This document shows positions 51,101-63,429 of a stretch of 64,000 bases of DNA, piece by piece. Below the pieces are notes generated by a model, which saw only the letters and a list, made by a program, of their open reading frames with translations, had not been told where the DNA came from and did not search any database. The stretch is from Anarhynchus alexandrinus (lineage: Eukaryota; Chordata; Aves; Charadriiformes; Charadriidae), in the NCBI GenBank assembly GCA_008711295.1, contig VUYV01000010.1, positions 7,392,589 to 7,456,588 of the forward strand, given 5' to 3'. A program made the position numbers and the translations under genes. Position 1 is the stretch's first letter. Each line of letters starts with the position of its first letter.

Positions 51101-54100
51101 CGATGTGGAGGTACGCCGTTTTGGGCTTACTGCTTTCAGACCTGCCAGTGTCTGCAAATCTTGAGGCTGGAGTTTCAATACTCAGTCATCCAATCTTCTA
51201 CACTGGCCATGCAAGTGCACAATGTGTTCACTGAGAGTCGATATTATGTTCTGCTGAGCCTTTTTTCTTCCCAATTATTCTCTTTTCTTGATGTGCTTGA
51301 CAAGGTTCCAGGGACTCCCTTCTTGGAGAAAGCCATTGGAGGGTCTTGATCCCCAAGTTACCTGGAAATGTTCTTATTGCTAATATTTTTCTTCATAAAT
51401 TTTGTTTGTTGTATAATCTAGTGTCCAACCTAGCCCAAGAATTAGAAAGATCAAATTTTGTATTTGTGGTGATAGCTCTGTTGTAAGCTGGTGTTGTTCC
51501 CTTAATTTTGGTAGAATTCCAGTGGGGATTTGTGTATTGTATTTGGGGGGGACTGTTTGATTCTTCCCCTCACTGATCTGGTTTTCTTATCAGTATTTGC
51601 CATGCTCCAGCAATGTTATATTTGCTCTTTCTGCAGAACACCAACTTCTGTTCTGAGATTTCTGTATTTTATGCTCCACTGAGGTAAGGAATGGATTTCT
51701 TCTTGTTTTGTAGCAGGGACCTACACAAATATCCTCTCCCTAGCACTTGGAGGAATCTAATAGCTTAGGCACTTCATTAGCAGAGTACCACAGTTGCTGC
51801 TGTTTCTCGTTGGCAGAAAGTGAGCTAGAATAAATATTATGCATTTGTTTCACCCTTTGCTTTTGGTGCATCCACAGAAACAAGCCCATATTCAGCTTTT
51901 TCCCGTGTTGTGCTGGAAAGGTTGGCATTTTCATTTAAAACAGGAAGGTACTTTTGCATTCAGTGGCTGCAGAATTCAGTGAAATAAAGTGTGTAACATG
52001 AACTTGTAGAAATCAATTCTGTGGTTGAAGAAGAATCGATGACCCTAAACAGAACTAAAAATAAGAGTAGCGCTCTTTGAAGTGTTTGCACTGTCGCTCT
52101 AGAGTAGCTACGAATACGGGGCAGGTTGGATACTGTTTGCTCATACCACCACACGATCTTGAGAGAGAGTAGCCGTCTTTCACATACGTGCACGGATTCT
52201 TGTAGTTTTAGGTGACATTAAAGGTTTTGTAGCTATGTTGGAAAAAATGATCTGGAAAAACGTAATATCCCATAGTTGATTAGCTCTGGAGCACATGATA
52301 CTAGAGTCAAGATGTGAGATCCTTTGGAAACAAATTAGCTTAAATTTTATTGAAAATTATTGATTTTCATGGTCAGAGGTTAACGAAGTTTGTCTTTCAT
52401 TTAGCTTCCCTGCTCTTGGGAGAATAATGAAATTGCCTGAAGATACAAACCATTCAATTAAAATCAACAGATGAGTCAAACATATATTGGAGTTGATTTT
52501 TGGTATTCTGTCATTTTTTTAGGGTGCGTTTTAGCATCTTGGACTTTTGAAGAAGTGTGTGAGGGGATGGTTTTTGAAACACGTGGCATCTATCAGTTTG
52601 TTTTCTCTATATATGAGCCTCTGACGTCTTAAGTGATAGGAATGCACCCTGAAGTCAAAATTATGTGCGCTAAACTGACGGATCAGGATTGATTAGATAA
52701 GTGTGCTGGGGAGAGGGGATGCATATAGAAGAGAATAGGGCAGAGAGAAAGTATCAGAAGACAGCAGGATTTTTATTTTATTTTATTTTTTTTACTTAAA
52801 AACTTCATTAACAGTTTCTCTAGTACATAGATATATCTAAAACATGCCTTTGTGTTTAATTTATGATATTGGGTGAATGCACACAGAAAACCAGCCTTGA
52901 GCAGCACGGTGCCTGAGGGCTGCAGCACTGATGCCTGCCTCTTCTCTCTGCTGAGCCTCTGCATCTCATTCCAGTAGCAAGGTGCCTATTTTCCACAAAA
53001 TTTGAAGGAACTTGATACCTATGAGATTCCTGCACCTCCGCCAAATTTGGGGAAAGCTGACCAAAAGGCAAAAGGCTCCCTGTGAGAGAAGATGGTACAT
53101 TTTGCTGTAGGGAAGGACTGTGAACTCTCCCTGCCCCAAGTTGAACGTAGTGATTTAACTTTTAAAGTGTTCTGTCACTTTGCTATGATCTGTGTTGCTC
53201 CAGCAGAAACAGCTCACGAAAGAGCAGCTCCAGGGGCTGAAGGCCACCAGAGCACCGCGTGCCTGTGCCATGCACTTTCTCAGCGCCGGATAATGTCATT
53301 TAAGTATGGTGAGGGAACTGCCTAACCTTTCAGCTGGTACTGCGCTCCCCTCAGGCTCCCAAATACTGAGGGAATCCCTGGCTGCCTCTCTGTGGCAGCT
53401 GCGTTTCACCGCCTGCTCTTTCAGCTATACCAAGTGTCAGAGATGCTGGTGGGACTTCAGGAGACACCTGAGGGCTCAGCATGGCATATCATGAGTTACA
53501 GCTGCTTCTGCTCAGGGGAGCTGCTTTACACAGACCCAGAAGAAACTTCTATTCAAAAAGCTTCACACGCTGCTCTGTTATCCTGGCATAAATTGGGAGT
53601 GAGTGTGCTGAAAGCTGTGGAGCTGCTGCCTCCATAAAGGAGAAGTAGCTGAAAATAAACCCTAACTTTCCCCTCTCTTTATTTCTCTTCCTGTGTAGCC
53701 TCCACACCATTTCAGGACAAAATGAAGACAAAATAAAGACAAAAGCAAATGCCTTTAGTGTACTTTTGCCCTGTCAGTATTGTTCATTTCTTAAAGAAGG
53801 GAAGCATGCAGTTCAGATCTCCTTCTTGTCTATTGTCCAGTTGGATCAGACAAGGGACTCCAGGCAACCCAAGCAGTTAGCATGTCCTTGTCAACTATCA
53901 AAGCTGCAGGCGTTCCTAGATGTTCTCTTCAGTACAAGAAGAAATGCACTGGGGCTCTGAGTTTGCAGTGGTCTGTGTACAAGGAGGTCCTGTCCACATG
54001 GGGTTCATAGCCACGCTGAGGTTTAAGTTATCATGATGGCTGCAGGAAGGCAAATACATTGCCGAACCATCGCAGTGATGTTTTGCAGCCTGTTCTTAGT

Positions 54101-54110
54101 CAAAGAGAAA
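48111..54110. other. Unique non-coding sequence, about 6 kb
   Basis: No gene or confident repeat is recognised. Overlapping frames at 50511-50942 (minus, 143 codons) and 50710-50949 (plus, 79 codons) lie in a GC-richer spot and have no domains. A (TTTTA)-type simple repeat lies at 52770-52793, annotated separately. Segments at about 49360-49620 and 52190-52480 could be conserved non-coding DNA, without specific evidence. Confidence 0.55.
52770..52793 (+). repeat. Short (TTTTA)n simple repeat
   Basis: Two units of TTTTA followed by a T-run. It is low-complexity sequence with no other signal. Confidence 0.85.
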
Positions 54111-54112
54111 TC

Positions 54113-54680
54113 CATCTATGGACCTGATGACAAAGCACATGGGAAAGGCTGAGATTCTCAATGCCGTCTTCACCTCGGTCTTTGCTCATAAGTTTTGCCC
54201 TCAGGAATCTCGTGCCCCTGAGATCAATGGGAAATTCTGGAGCAAGGAAGACTTATCCTTGCTGGAGGAAGATGAGGTTTGGGTGCATTTAAGCAAATGG
54301 TAATTGGGAGTAGTCAGTATGGATTTACAAAGGGGAAATCATGTCTGGTCAACCTGATAGCCTCCTACGATGAAACGACAAGCTCAGTGGATGTTGTTTA
54401 TCTAGACACTAACAAGGCTTTCAACACTGTCTCCCTTGACATCCTAATTAACAAACTGATGAAATGTGGACAGTGAGGTGGATGGAAAACTGGCTGAACT
54501 GCACAGCTCGAGCAGTTGTGATCAGCAGCACAAAGTCCAGCCGGCGGCCAGGCGCTAGCTGTGCCCCCGGGGGCAGACGCTGGGGCCAGTGCAGTTTAAC
54601 ATCGCCGTTACTGACCTGGACGATAGAACAGAGTGCACCCTTGGCAAGTTTATAGATGATACAAAACGGGAGTGGTTGAT
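54113..54680 (+). mobile_element. CR1 LINE, internal fragment with an internal deletion
   Basis: In sense orientation, this is a piece of the CR1 ORF2 reverse-transcriptase region lacking both the 5' part and the 3' end. It begins in the segment before the catalytic domain and ends just after the FADD-type catalytic box near 54660, where CR1 similarity stops abruptly. CR1 copies normally keep their 3' end, so the missing 3' part implies deletion or rearrangement after insertion. At about 54296-54303 the protein jumps from the pre-catalytic segment directly to the QHGFTKG-like box, implying loss of some 80 codons. Several frameshifts are present. Confidence 0.9.
54118..54680 (+). pseudogene. 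CR1 reverse-transcriptase remnant, three frames
   Basis: Three plus-strand frames together cover parts of one reverse transcriptase. The first (54118-54303) contains GKAEILNAVFTSVFAHKFCP and [14 protein letters not shown], typical of the region ahead of the palm domain. The second (54279-54476) contains [20 protein letters not shown] and [18 protein letters not shown], equivalent to the conserved reverse-transcriptase motif carrying the first catalytic aspartate. The third and fourth frames contain [11 protein letters not shown] and then FNIAVTDLDDRTECTLGKFIDDTK, where FIDD replaces the usual FADD catalytic box but keeps both aspartates. Frame changes, an internal deletion and missing ends make it non-functional. 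I describe the breaks only and do not reconstruct the protein. Confidence 0.88.
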
Positions 54681-57472
54681 AGGTGTGTCTATCTATATAA
54701 AATATCACTTTCTGCTGGATTTCTCTTGCTTATTTCTTTCTGAGGTTTTGAAAGTGCAGAAGGTAATTTTCTACCCCAGCTGTGCCTGACTCCATTCTGC
54801 CAGACCACTGTGGCACGTAATTGTTCTCCTCTTGTGTTTGAACTAAGGTTTCTCAAAACGAATTGATTTGCTAAGTAGTTAGGAAAAAAGGAACTGGGGA
54901 AATTTAACCTTAGCAGTCGTGTTACTATATGGTGGTTATTCACAGGAGCGGAGCAGAACTACTGACCAAAAGGTGCTTAAAAGCGGGCGCCAGTAAAATC
55001 TCAGCAGTGGCTCAGTGCCCCGCTAGCACTCTGGCTGGCTGAAATGCAGAATGACATACTCCTGGGTGAATTTGCAAAAGCAAATATTTTGACAAAGAAA
55101 TTTAATGAGAGCCTGTGGGGCTTAGTAAATAAGGTTTGTGGTGGTTTGAAGGGATCATTGAACATGTTGATCCCTAAGGAACTCTGTCTCTCTCTCCCAC
55201 CTTTTTGTTTTCTTTTATTCCTCCCCCCCTCCCTCTTCTTACGCCTCCTCCTTGCATAATAGGGCCAAACCACCCTGCAAGTTTGGTTTAACGAATCCCA
55301 GAGCTGTGCTGTTCTGAAAGACAGAGGTGGGTGGTTGGGCTTGATCTCAGCATGGTGCGTGCACGAAGTGGCACCTCCACCCCGTGCATATCATGAGCGA
55401 GCAGCAGCATCAGGCAGAGTAAATGGACAGGGGGTGACTGCAGACAGTAACTGTTCCAGGAGATGATCTGAGAGTTTGCATGGAGATGCGGGCACTGTGC
55501 TTGATACTGCTCAATTGAGAGAGCTACTCAGCTCAGCAAGGTGGTTCTGAGGGCCAGCTCAGACAACTGAGGTTTCTGCAGCATTTCTGACCTTTTGCAC
55601 AAAGGGGTAGTGAAGGTGACAAATGACTGCAACATGTTTTTTGTCCTTTCTGTGGGCAGAGGTAACAAAGAGGATTGTTTCCTCTGAAATCAAGCTGATT
55701 TCTTCACAAAAGACTGCTGGAATACCTAAAAAAACTGGCACAAGATCTTTAGGATTTAAAATTCCATCACTGTGGGGTACCAGAAGCTGCCAGATAACCA
55801 ATGAGGAAACTAAATCAGACTGGAGTGGCTGTGTTTTGCCTTTTTCCTTTCAGGCTGATAACCTATGCTACATGGGCCAAATTTGTCTTTGAAGTAAGGT
55901 CTTTAAAGTTTATAGTCATGAAGGAAATCTTTGGACCATGGGACAAACCAAGGTCACGTCAGGGACATACAAACCCACAGAGCCAGCTGGGATGATGGCT
56001 CTTCTCAGTGCTGTGTAACTGTCTGCTAATAGCAGACTGTCGAGTGATGCTGCCGCCTGCAAAATGGAGGACCTTTATGAAAATCTACATTTGTTGCAAA
56101 TTAGTTTTTGGAAGTGGTGTCTCTGTTAGTCCACATCACTCCTGTCAACTGCTTCTTATTACAGAGTGGGAGCTTTTTAATGTAAAGCAAAATAGTTGCA
56201 ATTTTGGGGGTTGAATTCTTCCCAAGTTCAAAGTAGGACATGTCCTTCATCCTTTAGAGGTACCCAGAATGACTTCAAAATTCAGACAGTTGGCAAAGAC
56301 AGACAGGGTGTTTAGCCACATGTGTGAAGTCAGTGCAAGACCAGGCAAAAACGGCACCAGAGGTCGGCAGAGTGTGGAGGACCCACAGCCTCTGAGGCTG
56401 CAGCCCCATTGTTACCAGCAGTGAAGGTGTTCTGCCCTTCACACTCTGTCCTATGAGAATATTCATTAAACTGTCACACTATCGGGAGAGTCGCTAATCT
56501 TCATATAACTTGAAAGATTTGATAACATTTGCCAAGGAAATTATTATCTTGAGGGTTTTCCCTTTTGCGTTCAGCTTCAGCAGCTCTGGCATGGTCCAAA
56601 AGATGGATTTCCATAGATGTCCTGTACAGACACCCCCTGTTCCCTGACTAATCATGGGCTACAAGGAAACTAAATTTAATCAGTCTCTCAAAAGCACCAA
56701 AAGCTGAGGCTCTTTTTCAATCTGATTTCATTCCTAGGGTGTCCACAGCAGCAGAACATTGTAGAAAAATCAGCATTCGTTCTCAAGCCTTCAACAGTTA
56801 CCCTGTGTGAATATCATGAATGCTATTTCATCATCGTGAAGATTAACCAAACGAAATAGAAAGGTCAAATACTAAAAAACAATTAAATGAGCATTTCCAT
56901 CTACTGAAAAAATCAATCAAGAATGAAATTTGGTTTTCCACTTCCAGTAACCTCAAACATATTTGAATGTATATCTCTGAAGAGCTGAAAAGACAAACCG
57001 CTCCTGTCCCACCCCTCCAACAAAACACATTTTGGTAGCAATGGAGAAGTGATGGTTTTATTTCAGAAGTGCTAAGCGCCAGCACCTTCCACTCGATTCA
57101 GAACAGGCTTCTTTGATGGCTTTGAACTGCAGACAACTAACAGGTTTCTACTTGCCACATTTTGAGGTTTCTCTCATTCTGTGACATTGGCCGTACCTGG
57201 GAGGGAAGGGTCCATGTGGCCCCAGGTCCTCCTCCCAGCAGTGAAAGGAATAACAAGAACAAGGATGTAGACAGCAGGGCACGTACAGGGCAGTCCTTCT
57301 CCTCCCATCTTCTGCTGTCTAGGACCCAAGTTTGGTGCTTTTGGATCGTTGTGTTTATTGGTCCTGCTAGACCTGTCCTCCATAAAAGTGCATGCGCCCA
57401 TTTGGAAACCATTTGTCCTTTTCTGCCTCCCCCGGGTGCATTAATGACGACTTAAATTTTTTTTCTTTAAAC
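54681..57472. other. Unique non-coding sequence, about 2.8 kb
   Basis: No gene is recognised. A C-rich run lies at about 55223-55235. The frame at 55623-55892 (plus, 89 codons) overlaps one on the minus strand and has no known domain. A weak reverse MIR-like phrase near 55945-55992 (CAAGGTCACGTCAGGG and GAGCCAGCTGGGA) is noted but not called. Confidence 0.55.
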
Positions 57473-57853
57473 CTTTCCTAATAATTCTTGATATTTTACT
57501 AGCCATTTCGATTACTGTTGAGGATTGATCTGATTTTCACTGGGAACTAACCAAAAGCTCCAGTGTCTGTACACTGAATATCAATAGCTAACGTAGAGCC
57601 TATTGATTGGAGTGTATAGCTATTTTTCCCAGCATGCAATGCTTTCTTCAGCAAAACTGGATTTCATCTACCATTTTGTCATCCAGTTGCTTAGTGCTGC
57701 AAGTTCGTTATGCAATAGTTCATGGTCCACTTTAGATTTGATTATCCTGAATGATTTTGTATCACCTGCAAACTTTGTCTTTTCACTATTCATCTCTTTT
57801 TCCAGATCATTTATGAATAGAAGTGTACATTTTCTAGTCCTTAATGATCCACC
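57473..57853 (-). mobile_element. Ancient CR1-type LINE, reverse-transcriptase fragment
   Basis: The plus strand reads as the antisense of an old amniote CR1, of the kind abundant in turtles and crocodilians: TCCTAATAATTCTTGATATT at the left, TTTCATCTACCATTTTGTC near 57660, CTGAATGATTTTGTATCA and CTGCAAACTTTG near 57750-57776, and TTTTTCCAGATCATTTATGA near 57797. About 380 bp is recognisable. It is highly diverged and carries neither a 3' tail nor a 5' end, so it predates the younger CR1 copies in the window by a wide margin. Confidence 0.75.
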
Positions 57854-57877
57854 TTCAGAAACATTGATTTCTGCCAC
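57668..57877 (-). pseudogene. Ancient CR1 reverse-transcriptase remnant with a damaged catalytic box
   Basis: The minus-strand peptide contains LLFINDLEKEMNSEKTKFAG followed by DTKSFRIIKSKVDHE and LAALSNWMTKW. This corresponds to the CR1/L2-like palm region around the catalytic box, where intact elements read FADDTK. Here the box reads FAGDTK (codons at about 57761-57772), so one of the two catalytic aspartates is lost. The frame is short, lacks the rest of the polymerase and its ATG is fortuitous. It is a fossil, not a gene. Confidence 0.75.
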
Positions 57878-58984
57878 TGAAATTTGCCTTTTGAAAAAGC
57901 ATTACAGAATTCGATAAGAATTGCCAACTTTCACAGAATGCTTTTTGGGCTGTTTCATGAAATACCTATTTTCAGTAGCGAAAATCATCAAATACCACCA
58001 CTTCTGAGCAACTGTGCTATATTTTTTTTTGATAGAGAAGAGTTGTATGTGTGGAAGAGGTTGATATTTAATAAGTTTAGCGGTGAATAAAAATGACTAC
58101 ATAAAAGTGTAGAAGTTTGGGGTTTTGTGTTTTTAACTCGCCCCCCCCCCCCTCTCCTGGTGGTAGGAAAACAGCCAAATATTTTGAACCACAAAACTTT
58201 CCACCTGTATGTTTCCTTTAGGTTTGAGGGATATTTTTACATTCACTTTGACAAACATGCTCTCTCTCAAAGCAGTGAAACTTCTGTCCCTAAGCTTAGC
58301 AGAAACAAGCAATCTGTCCAGCTTTGCTAGAACATACTGTCTACCTCCATAGTTTTGAGCACAAGGTGCAAAATTTCTGGCCAAAATAATTATTTCCGTA
58401 TGGATAAAATTGTTTGGACTTCTTTTTTCTGTACCTGAGCCCATTGCTGCTGGGGAAGATGTGGTCATTCACTTTCTTACTTGGTGTGTACCAAGACTCA
58501 GACCTCTTTTGTGATGTCCAGGGACAAGAGACTACAGAGTTCAGAGTCTCAAAGCCACCAAATCAGGGCTTAAGGCCCCAACTCCTTCATAAATTACACG
58601 TTTCCTATTAGGTGTAGTCATCCTGAATTGCAATTTACCTTCACCATGGATAACAAAAGAGGAAAAACAGGGCTAAAGAGGCTTGTGGAGCAGTCCTGAA
58701 AATCAGCGCGGGGTTACCCAGATATCTGCAAAATAACAAGTGTCCTTTTCTTGTGCTCCCTTCCTGAACTTCTCTCTCTGTACCCTTGTTCCAACCAGGC
58801 TTTCAGTTTTGGCACAGCACGTGTTCTTCCTTGTGCCTGAGAATCACAAAAAAAAACCCCTTTTTTAAAAAAAAAACTTTTGCCATGTGCCATCGCTGAT
58901 AAACCGTAGGTCAGCTTCCCACTTTGATACTCCTGTAAAGAAAATCTGAGTTGTGGTGTCATTCAGCCAGCGCCTGGGTGATGA

Positions 58985-59520
58985 TCACAGTTAACGCGTG
59001 TCAAGGTCGCTTGTCTGGAGCGCGCTGTAATAAAACCTACTTTGACAAGATTAAACCATATTCAATCCCTATTACAGAACAGCACAGCTCGATACAGACG
59101 CAGTCCGTTCTGACAAGGCACCCGGGTCTTGAATTTATTTTGATAGTTTACAGAATTAGTTCAAAGGACTGAAAATCCGCAAGTGATATGTCAGCATTCC
59201 CTGGCTACTTAACAATGCACTATTGTGGTTTAAAATAGCTTATTTAAGTCTTCATTTTGCTGTTAGTCAAACAGATGAACAACGTTAGCTATTACGCAAG
59301 TGTTTACTGCCTAAATAATCCAAATAAAGCAGTAACTAGGCACAAGCAATAACTTCACCTATCCTGAAGCTAATTATTTTTGTGCGTGTCAGGTATTCAA
59401 AAATAGCCGGATTTTGGAATAGCAGGTAGTTGCATGGTGACTGTGAAACATGAACGCTTTTATAACATGCGTAATGTAAAAGAGTATAACAGTTAACGAT
59501 CGAGTCGTAGCTGCTTCACT
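58985..59520. promoter_or_regulatory. Candidate conserved non-coding element block
   Basis: This is unique AT-rich sequence with clustered motifs such as TTAACAATGCACTATTGTGG (SOX-like and paired), GCTTATTTAAGTC, CAAATAAAGCAGTAAC and GAAGCTAATTATTTTTG. It also keeps isolated CpGs (GTTAACGCGTGTC near 58991, GTTAACGATCGAGTCG near 59492), which neutral methylated DNA tends to lose. There is no coding frame or transposon. It is inferred from appearance only. Confidence 0.3.
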
Positions 59521-62226
59521 GAGGTCAGTCAGTTTTTGCACTGATGGCAGTCAAGCTGGAATTTGACCCTGCAGTTTTAACGCGGTAGTCGTGTTCTGTC
59601 ATTAACACCTCGGCTCCGTCAGCTGAGGATGAATCAATCCTGCATTAGCACTTTCCAAACCTCAGAAGAGTTTTCACTGGAGTCGTAGTCCTGGAGAAGC
59701 GAGCTCCAGCCTGAATCGGATTACCTTACGCATGCGAGTCCATCCAGCAGAACAGTAATTCCACCGTGCTGATTCTGCCTTGCCTCTAATCCTGTTTTCC
59801 GTACTGTAACTCAGCTAACTTTTCGGCGGTTATTTCTGATTTAATTCGCTATGCTTCTTGCATCTTGTTCCTCTGTCCTGAGTGTGGGCAGAGCTATTGT
59901 TTCTTATGGGAGACTCAGCAGTGGGAGCCAGAGAAGCAGGATTTCTTGTTTTCTATCCAGAAACTTGCAAAATACCTCTCATGGTGCTTTGCTGGTTCAG
60001 CTGCAGAGCTCTCTGGTAACACCCAGCGCCGGTGCAAGACCAAAGAAGACCAAGCATTTCCCCAAAGAAGTGTCAGGGGTGGTGACACTGCCATCAGACT
60101 TTGATAAGACCCAGTCGAAAAAGGCTTAGCACTCATGTTGCTACAGCAAATGACATCCGTACATGTGTGCCAACCTAATGTGACATGTCTTTGGCTTTAA
60201 GACAAGGATATCAGCGCCATCTAGTTAGCTAGGGAGTTTGGTGCAAAATCGTTTTAAGCAAAGGTGACAATTCTGGCATTAGTTGTGACAGCTGACCTTT
60301 CTTTAGATCATTGCACTCCTAATGGATCTCTTAACATAAGCGGCACTGACACATGACAGAAGTCCTTAGGCGTTCAGGCGCTCCGCACAAGTCCATTAGA
60401 TGTTACAGTCTACTGTCAGCGACAGTCAAATCCTGCAGCTGCTGCTGGGGAAACGGCATCTCTGCAGGTGATGGCAAGAATATGTCACCAAACGAGTAGT
60501 CTGCACGGTCGGTGTGGCTGGCAACTCTGTCAAGTGCTCTCAGCCGAAGAAATCTGCCTTTCTGGATTGGAAGGGACAACCATGTGAGAGAGCGGCAGAG
60601 ACGGAGTTATTCTTTCCTTGGTGTCTCGGAGAAGTAGTTAAACTTTTCTGGTTATGCTGCTATGCTTTTCCGTCAGCCCCAGTAAGACGCTGGTCTGAGA
60701 GGTCGCGGTATCGGGTTTGGGTTCCTACAGCGCAGCGAGCACGTGGCAGATGTGCGGTGAATGAACGCTACGCACAGGGAGTGCGCTCGGAGGATCGGTT
60801 TGGGGCATGGCACTGCTTTGTGCTCCCTCCAGAGCCCACCGCGAGCATCATGTGTGTGAATGGAAGTTAAATGTGTTCTGCTGGTGAAGTTTGGCCCTAT
60901 TTCACCCCTTTTACCCCACTGCACTGGTGCAAATCTTGACCGTGAAATTCTCCCGTTTTGCAAAGGGACATCCTGGGTCTTACTTCTTAAGCTTCTCTGT
61001 GAAGTTAATTCAGAAGGCCTCTCCTCTTGCCTTTAGAGGTCCTCCTTTGGCAGTTCCTGCTGATCTCCTGCCCAGCAGGATGCACTGATTAGCCGGTGGC
61101 TCATTAGTCATGGGGTGTATCTCTTTCAGTATTGCTTGGAATTGTTTCCAAGATACAAAGTTATATTGTGTCATATCAACCAGCACAATTAATCCATTCG
61201 GTTTAGATTACACCGTAATGGTTTTAGGAAGAGGAGAGTTTTGGGGTGTTGTATCTAGCGCTTCAAGAAGCTTTCCACTGACTGGCCACCGTCATAAACA
61301 TTGCTATTAGCAGGGCTGGGGGTGGTTGTTGAAGCAAATCTTTTTGATATCTAACTGGAAGTTGTCTACTTCAGTGAAACTGTGAAGGTTAAAGATCCAG
61401 AGATCCCCTGGACCACGTGTAACGGATCTAGTTAATCAATTATCTGTTATGTAATTAATCTTCTTGGACTAAGTGTGAAGCCCTGTTGTGGGCGGCACAA
61501 ATTAAAGAGTGTTGTTTACGCCATGGCTTTCCTCAGACTACAGTCAAAGCTCAGTGGGTATTTTAAGAATCCTATTTTCCTATTTGTGAGTCTTAAATAT
61601 TATTTGTGACAAGGGTAAAAGAATGTTCTTTCAATACCTGTCAGCTTTCTTCTTAACAGCATCGGTGAGAGATGAGTCCAGTTACTGAAAAGCAGAAATT
61701 GGAAAAGGCTACGATCGTGATTGACTGAAATTCGAACTATCATTCACAAATGCACTTTTTAAAGTTGAAGACGATGCACACAATGCATGCATTTTCTTTT
61801 GGTAATACTTGAGGATAGAGCATATGTAATTGCAGTCTCATGCTTGTGAATTTAGGTTTCTGCAGCAGATAGCAGTGAAAGAGTAGTTCTTCTTCCTTCC
61901 CATGCTGCTGACCGTGTATTTCCTCCTCCTTTTCCAATAGTTTTAGCATTTGTGCAGTCTCACAGTGAACTTTGTCTGTCCATTGATCTACCTAAATATA
62001 AGCCCTGCAAAAAAAGTTTAGCTCTTAATCAGAGTGGCAAACCGATCCGATGCAGTGTGCAGCTAAGCCTGGAGAAGTGATGGGTCGGGGCTGGCACTGA
62101 GAGCGAGCGGGGAGAGAGGGAGGGCAGCCCCTCCTGGTCATCATATGGTTCGTAGATAGATCAACTGTAACGTTTCACCTGGACTTCAAGGATTTATTTG
62201 GGGATTCTTGGAAAAATATGGGCCCC

Positions 62227-62260
62227 TTCCCTTGAAGTTTAGGGATTTCCCTTGAAGTTT
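62227..62260 (+). repeat. Two-copy short direct repeat
   Basis: TTCCCTTGAAGTTT occurs at 62227-62240 and again, identically, at 62247-62260, with a period of 20 bp. It is a local tandem duplication without further copies. Confidence 0.85.
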
Positions 62261-63429
62261 CTTTCAATGAAAAGATGACAACTTGTGCAATATAATATAC
62301 TGCTGCCATTGTAAATATGAGTAACTCCTTCCACTATATATGCATAAAAGAGCTTGTGCAAGTAAAACAAACCTTCTCGTGTTCCAGGAAGGAAGAAGAG
62401 TTAGAAAATTTACGAAGTCTTCAGGAGAGTTTGTTTTTTGATTCTTCTAGACAGAAATTGTTTGACTTTACATTGCAAAGGGCTGACTCCCTACCTGGCG
62501 TAGTTGAACGCTTTTCGCGTTGGGCAGGATGGGTATGAGCGTGCTGCACCTCTAGAGTGCATAAGGTGAACGCGGCGATGCTTTCCAGAATACTTTGAAA
62601 GCAATGTAGGTAGTTTGCACTATGTTTCCACCTGTTCTAATAAATCTAGATCAGGTGCTAAGAAATAATGCAACTACCTGTCTACTCTTCAAGTGTCTAA
62701 AGGCATTAGTGCATTTCTCTGAATGAAATATGTTCACTTCATATCACGTTACAATACATCATGTTGTAAAACAACATGACAGTGTGTCAGGATGTGACAA
62801 ACAACTGGTGCAGTGCATTAAGAAATTTAAATGAAAATTAGTTTAGACCATTTTTCTTCCCATCAGCTGGAAGAACAAGGGCTTGATCTGACATTTGTAG
62901 ATCAGTTAAGTAACAGAGAGGAGCTGCATGTTTTTATCCCTCTCCAGTTCCTAGCAGGTGGTCTGTGTTGGTGGGCATCTTTGGACATGCTTAATTGACT
63001 GTAATGATGGGATTCTGTGGTGGGCTGACCCTGGCTGGGTGCCAGGTGCCCACCAAAGCTACTCTGTCACTCCCCTCCTCAACTGGACAGGAGAGAGAAA
63101 ATCTAACGAAAGGCTCATGGGTCGAGATAAGGACAGGGAGAGATCCGTCACCAATTACCGTCACGGGCAAAACAGACTCAACTTGGGGAAATTAAATTAA
63201 TTATTTCACAATCCAACCAGAGTAGGGTAATCAGAAATAAAAACTAAATCTTAAAACACTTTCGTCCCACCCCTCCCTTCTTCCCGGGCTCAACTTCACT
63301 CACCATTTCTCTACCTCCTCTCCCCCAACAGCGCAGGGGGATGGGGAATAGGGGCTGTGGTCAGTCTGTCACATGTTGTCTCTGCCGCTCCTTCCTCCTC
63401 AGGGGAGGACTCCTCACACTCTTCCCCTG

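Larger units (their letters stand above)
57878..63015. other. Unique non-coding sequence, about 5.1 kb
   Basis: No gene or transposon is recognised. It contains a run of 12 C at 58141-58152, A/T homopolymers at about 58850-58880 and a two-copy 14-bp direct repeat at 62227-62260. A CpG-containing segment lies at about 60690-60810, with roughly a dozen CpGs in 110 bp. Short frames at 59851-60129, 60514-60870 and 62317-62538 (plus) have no recognisable domain. One candidate conserved block is annotated separately. Confidence 0.55.

Noticed and set aside
55945..55992. A reverse-orientation MIR-like phrase (CAAGGTCACGTCAGGG ... GAGCCAGCTGGGA)
   Set aside because: Only one landmark region matches and the flanking MIR regions are absent, so chance is likely.
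59851..60129. A 92-codon plus frame
   Set aside because: Two other frames are open over the same bases and no domain or splice context is visible.
62317..62538. A 73-codon plus frame with a coding-looking acidic and leucine-rich middle, preceded by TTCCAG
   Set aside because: The pyrimidine tract before the AG is poor, no donor follows and I recognise no homologue. Kept only as a note.
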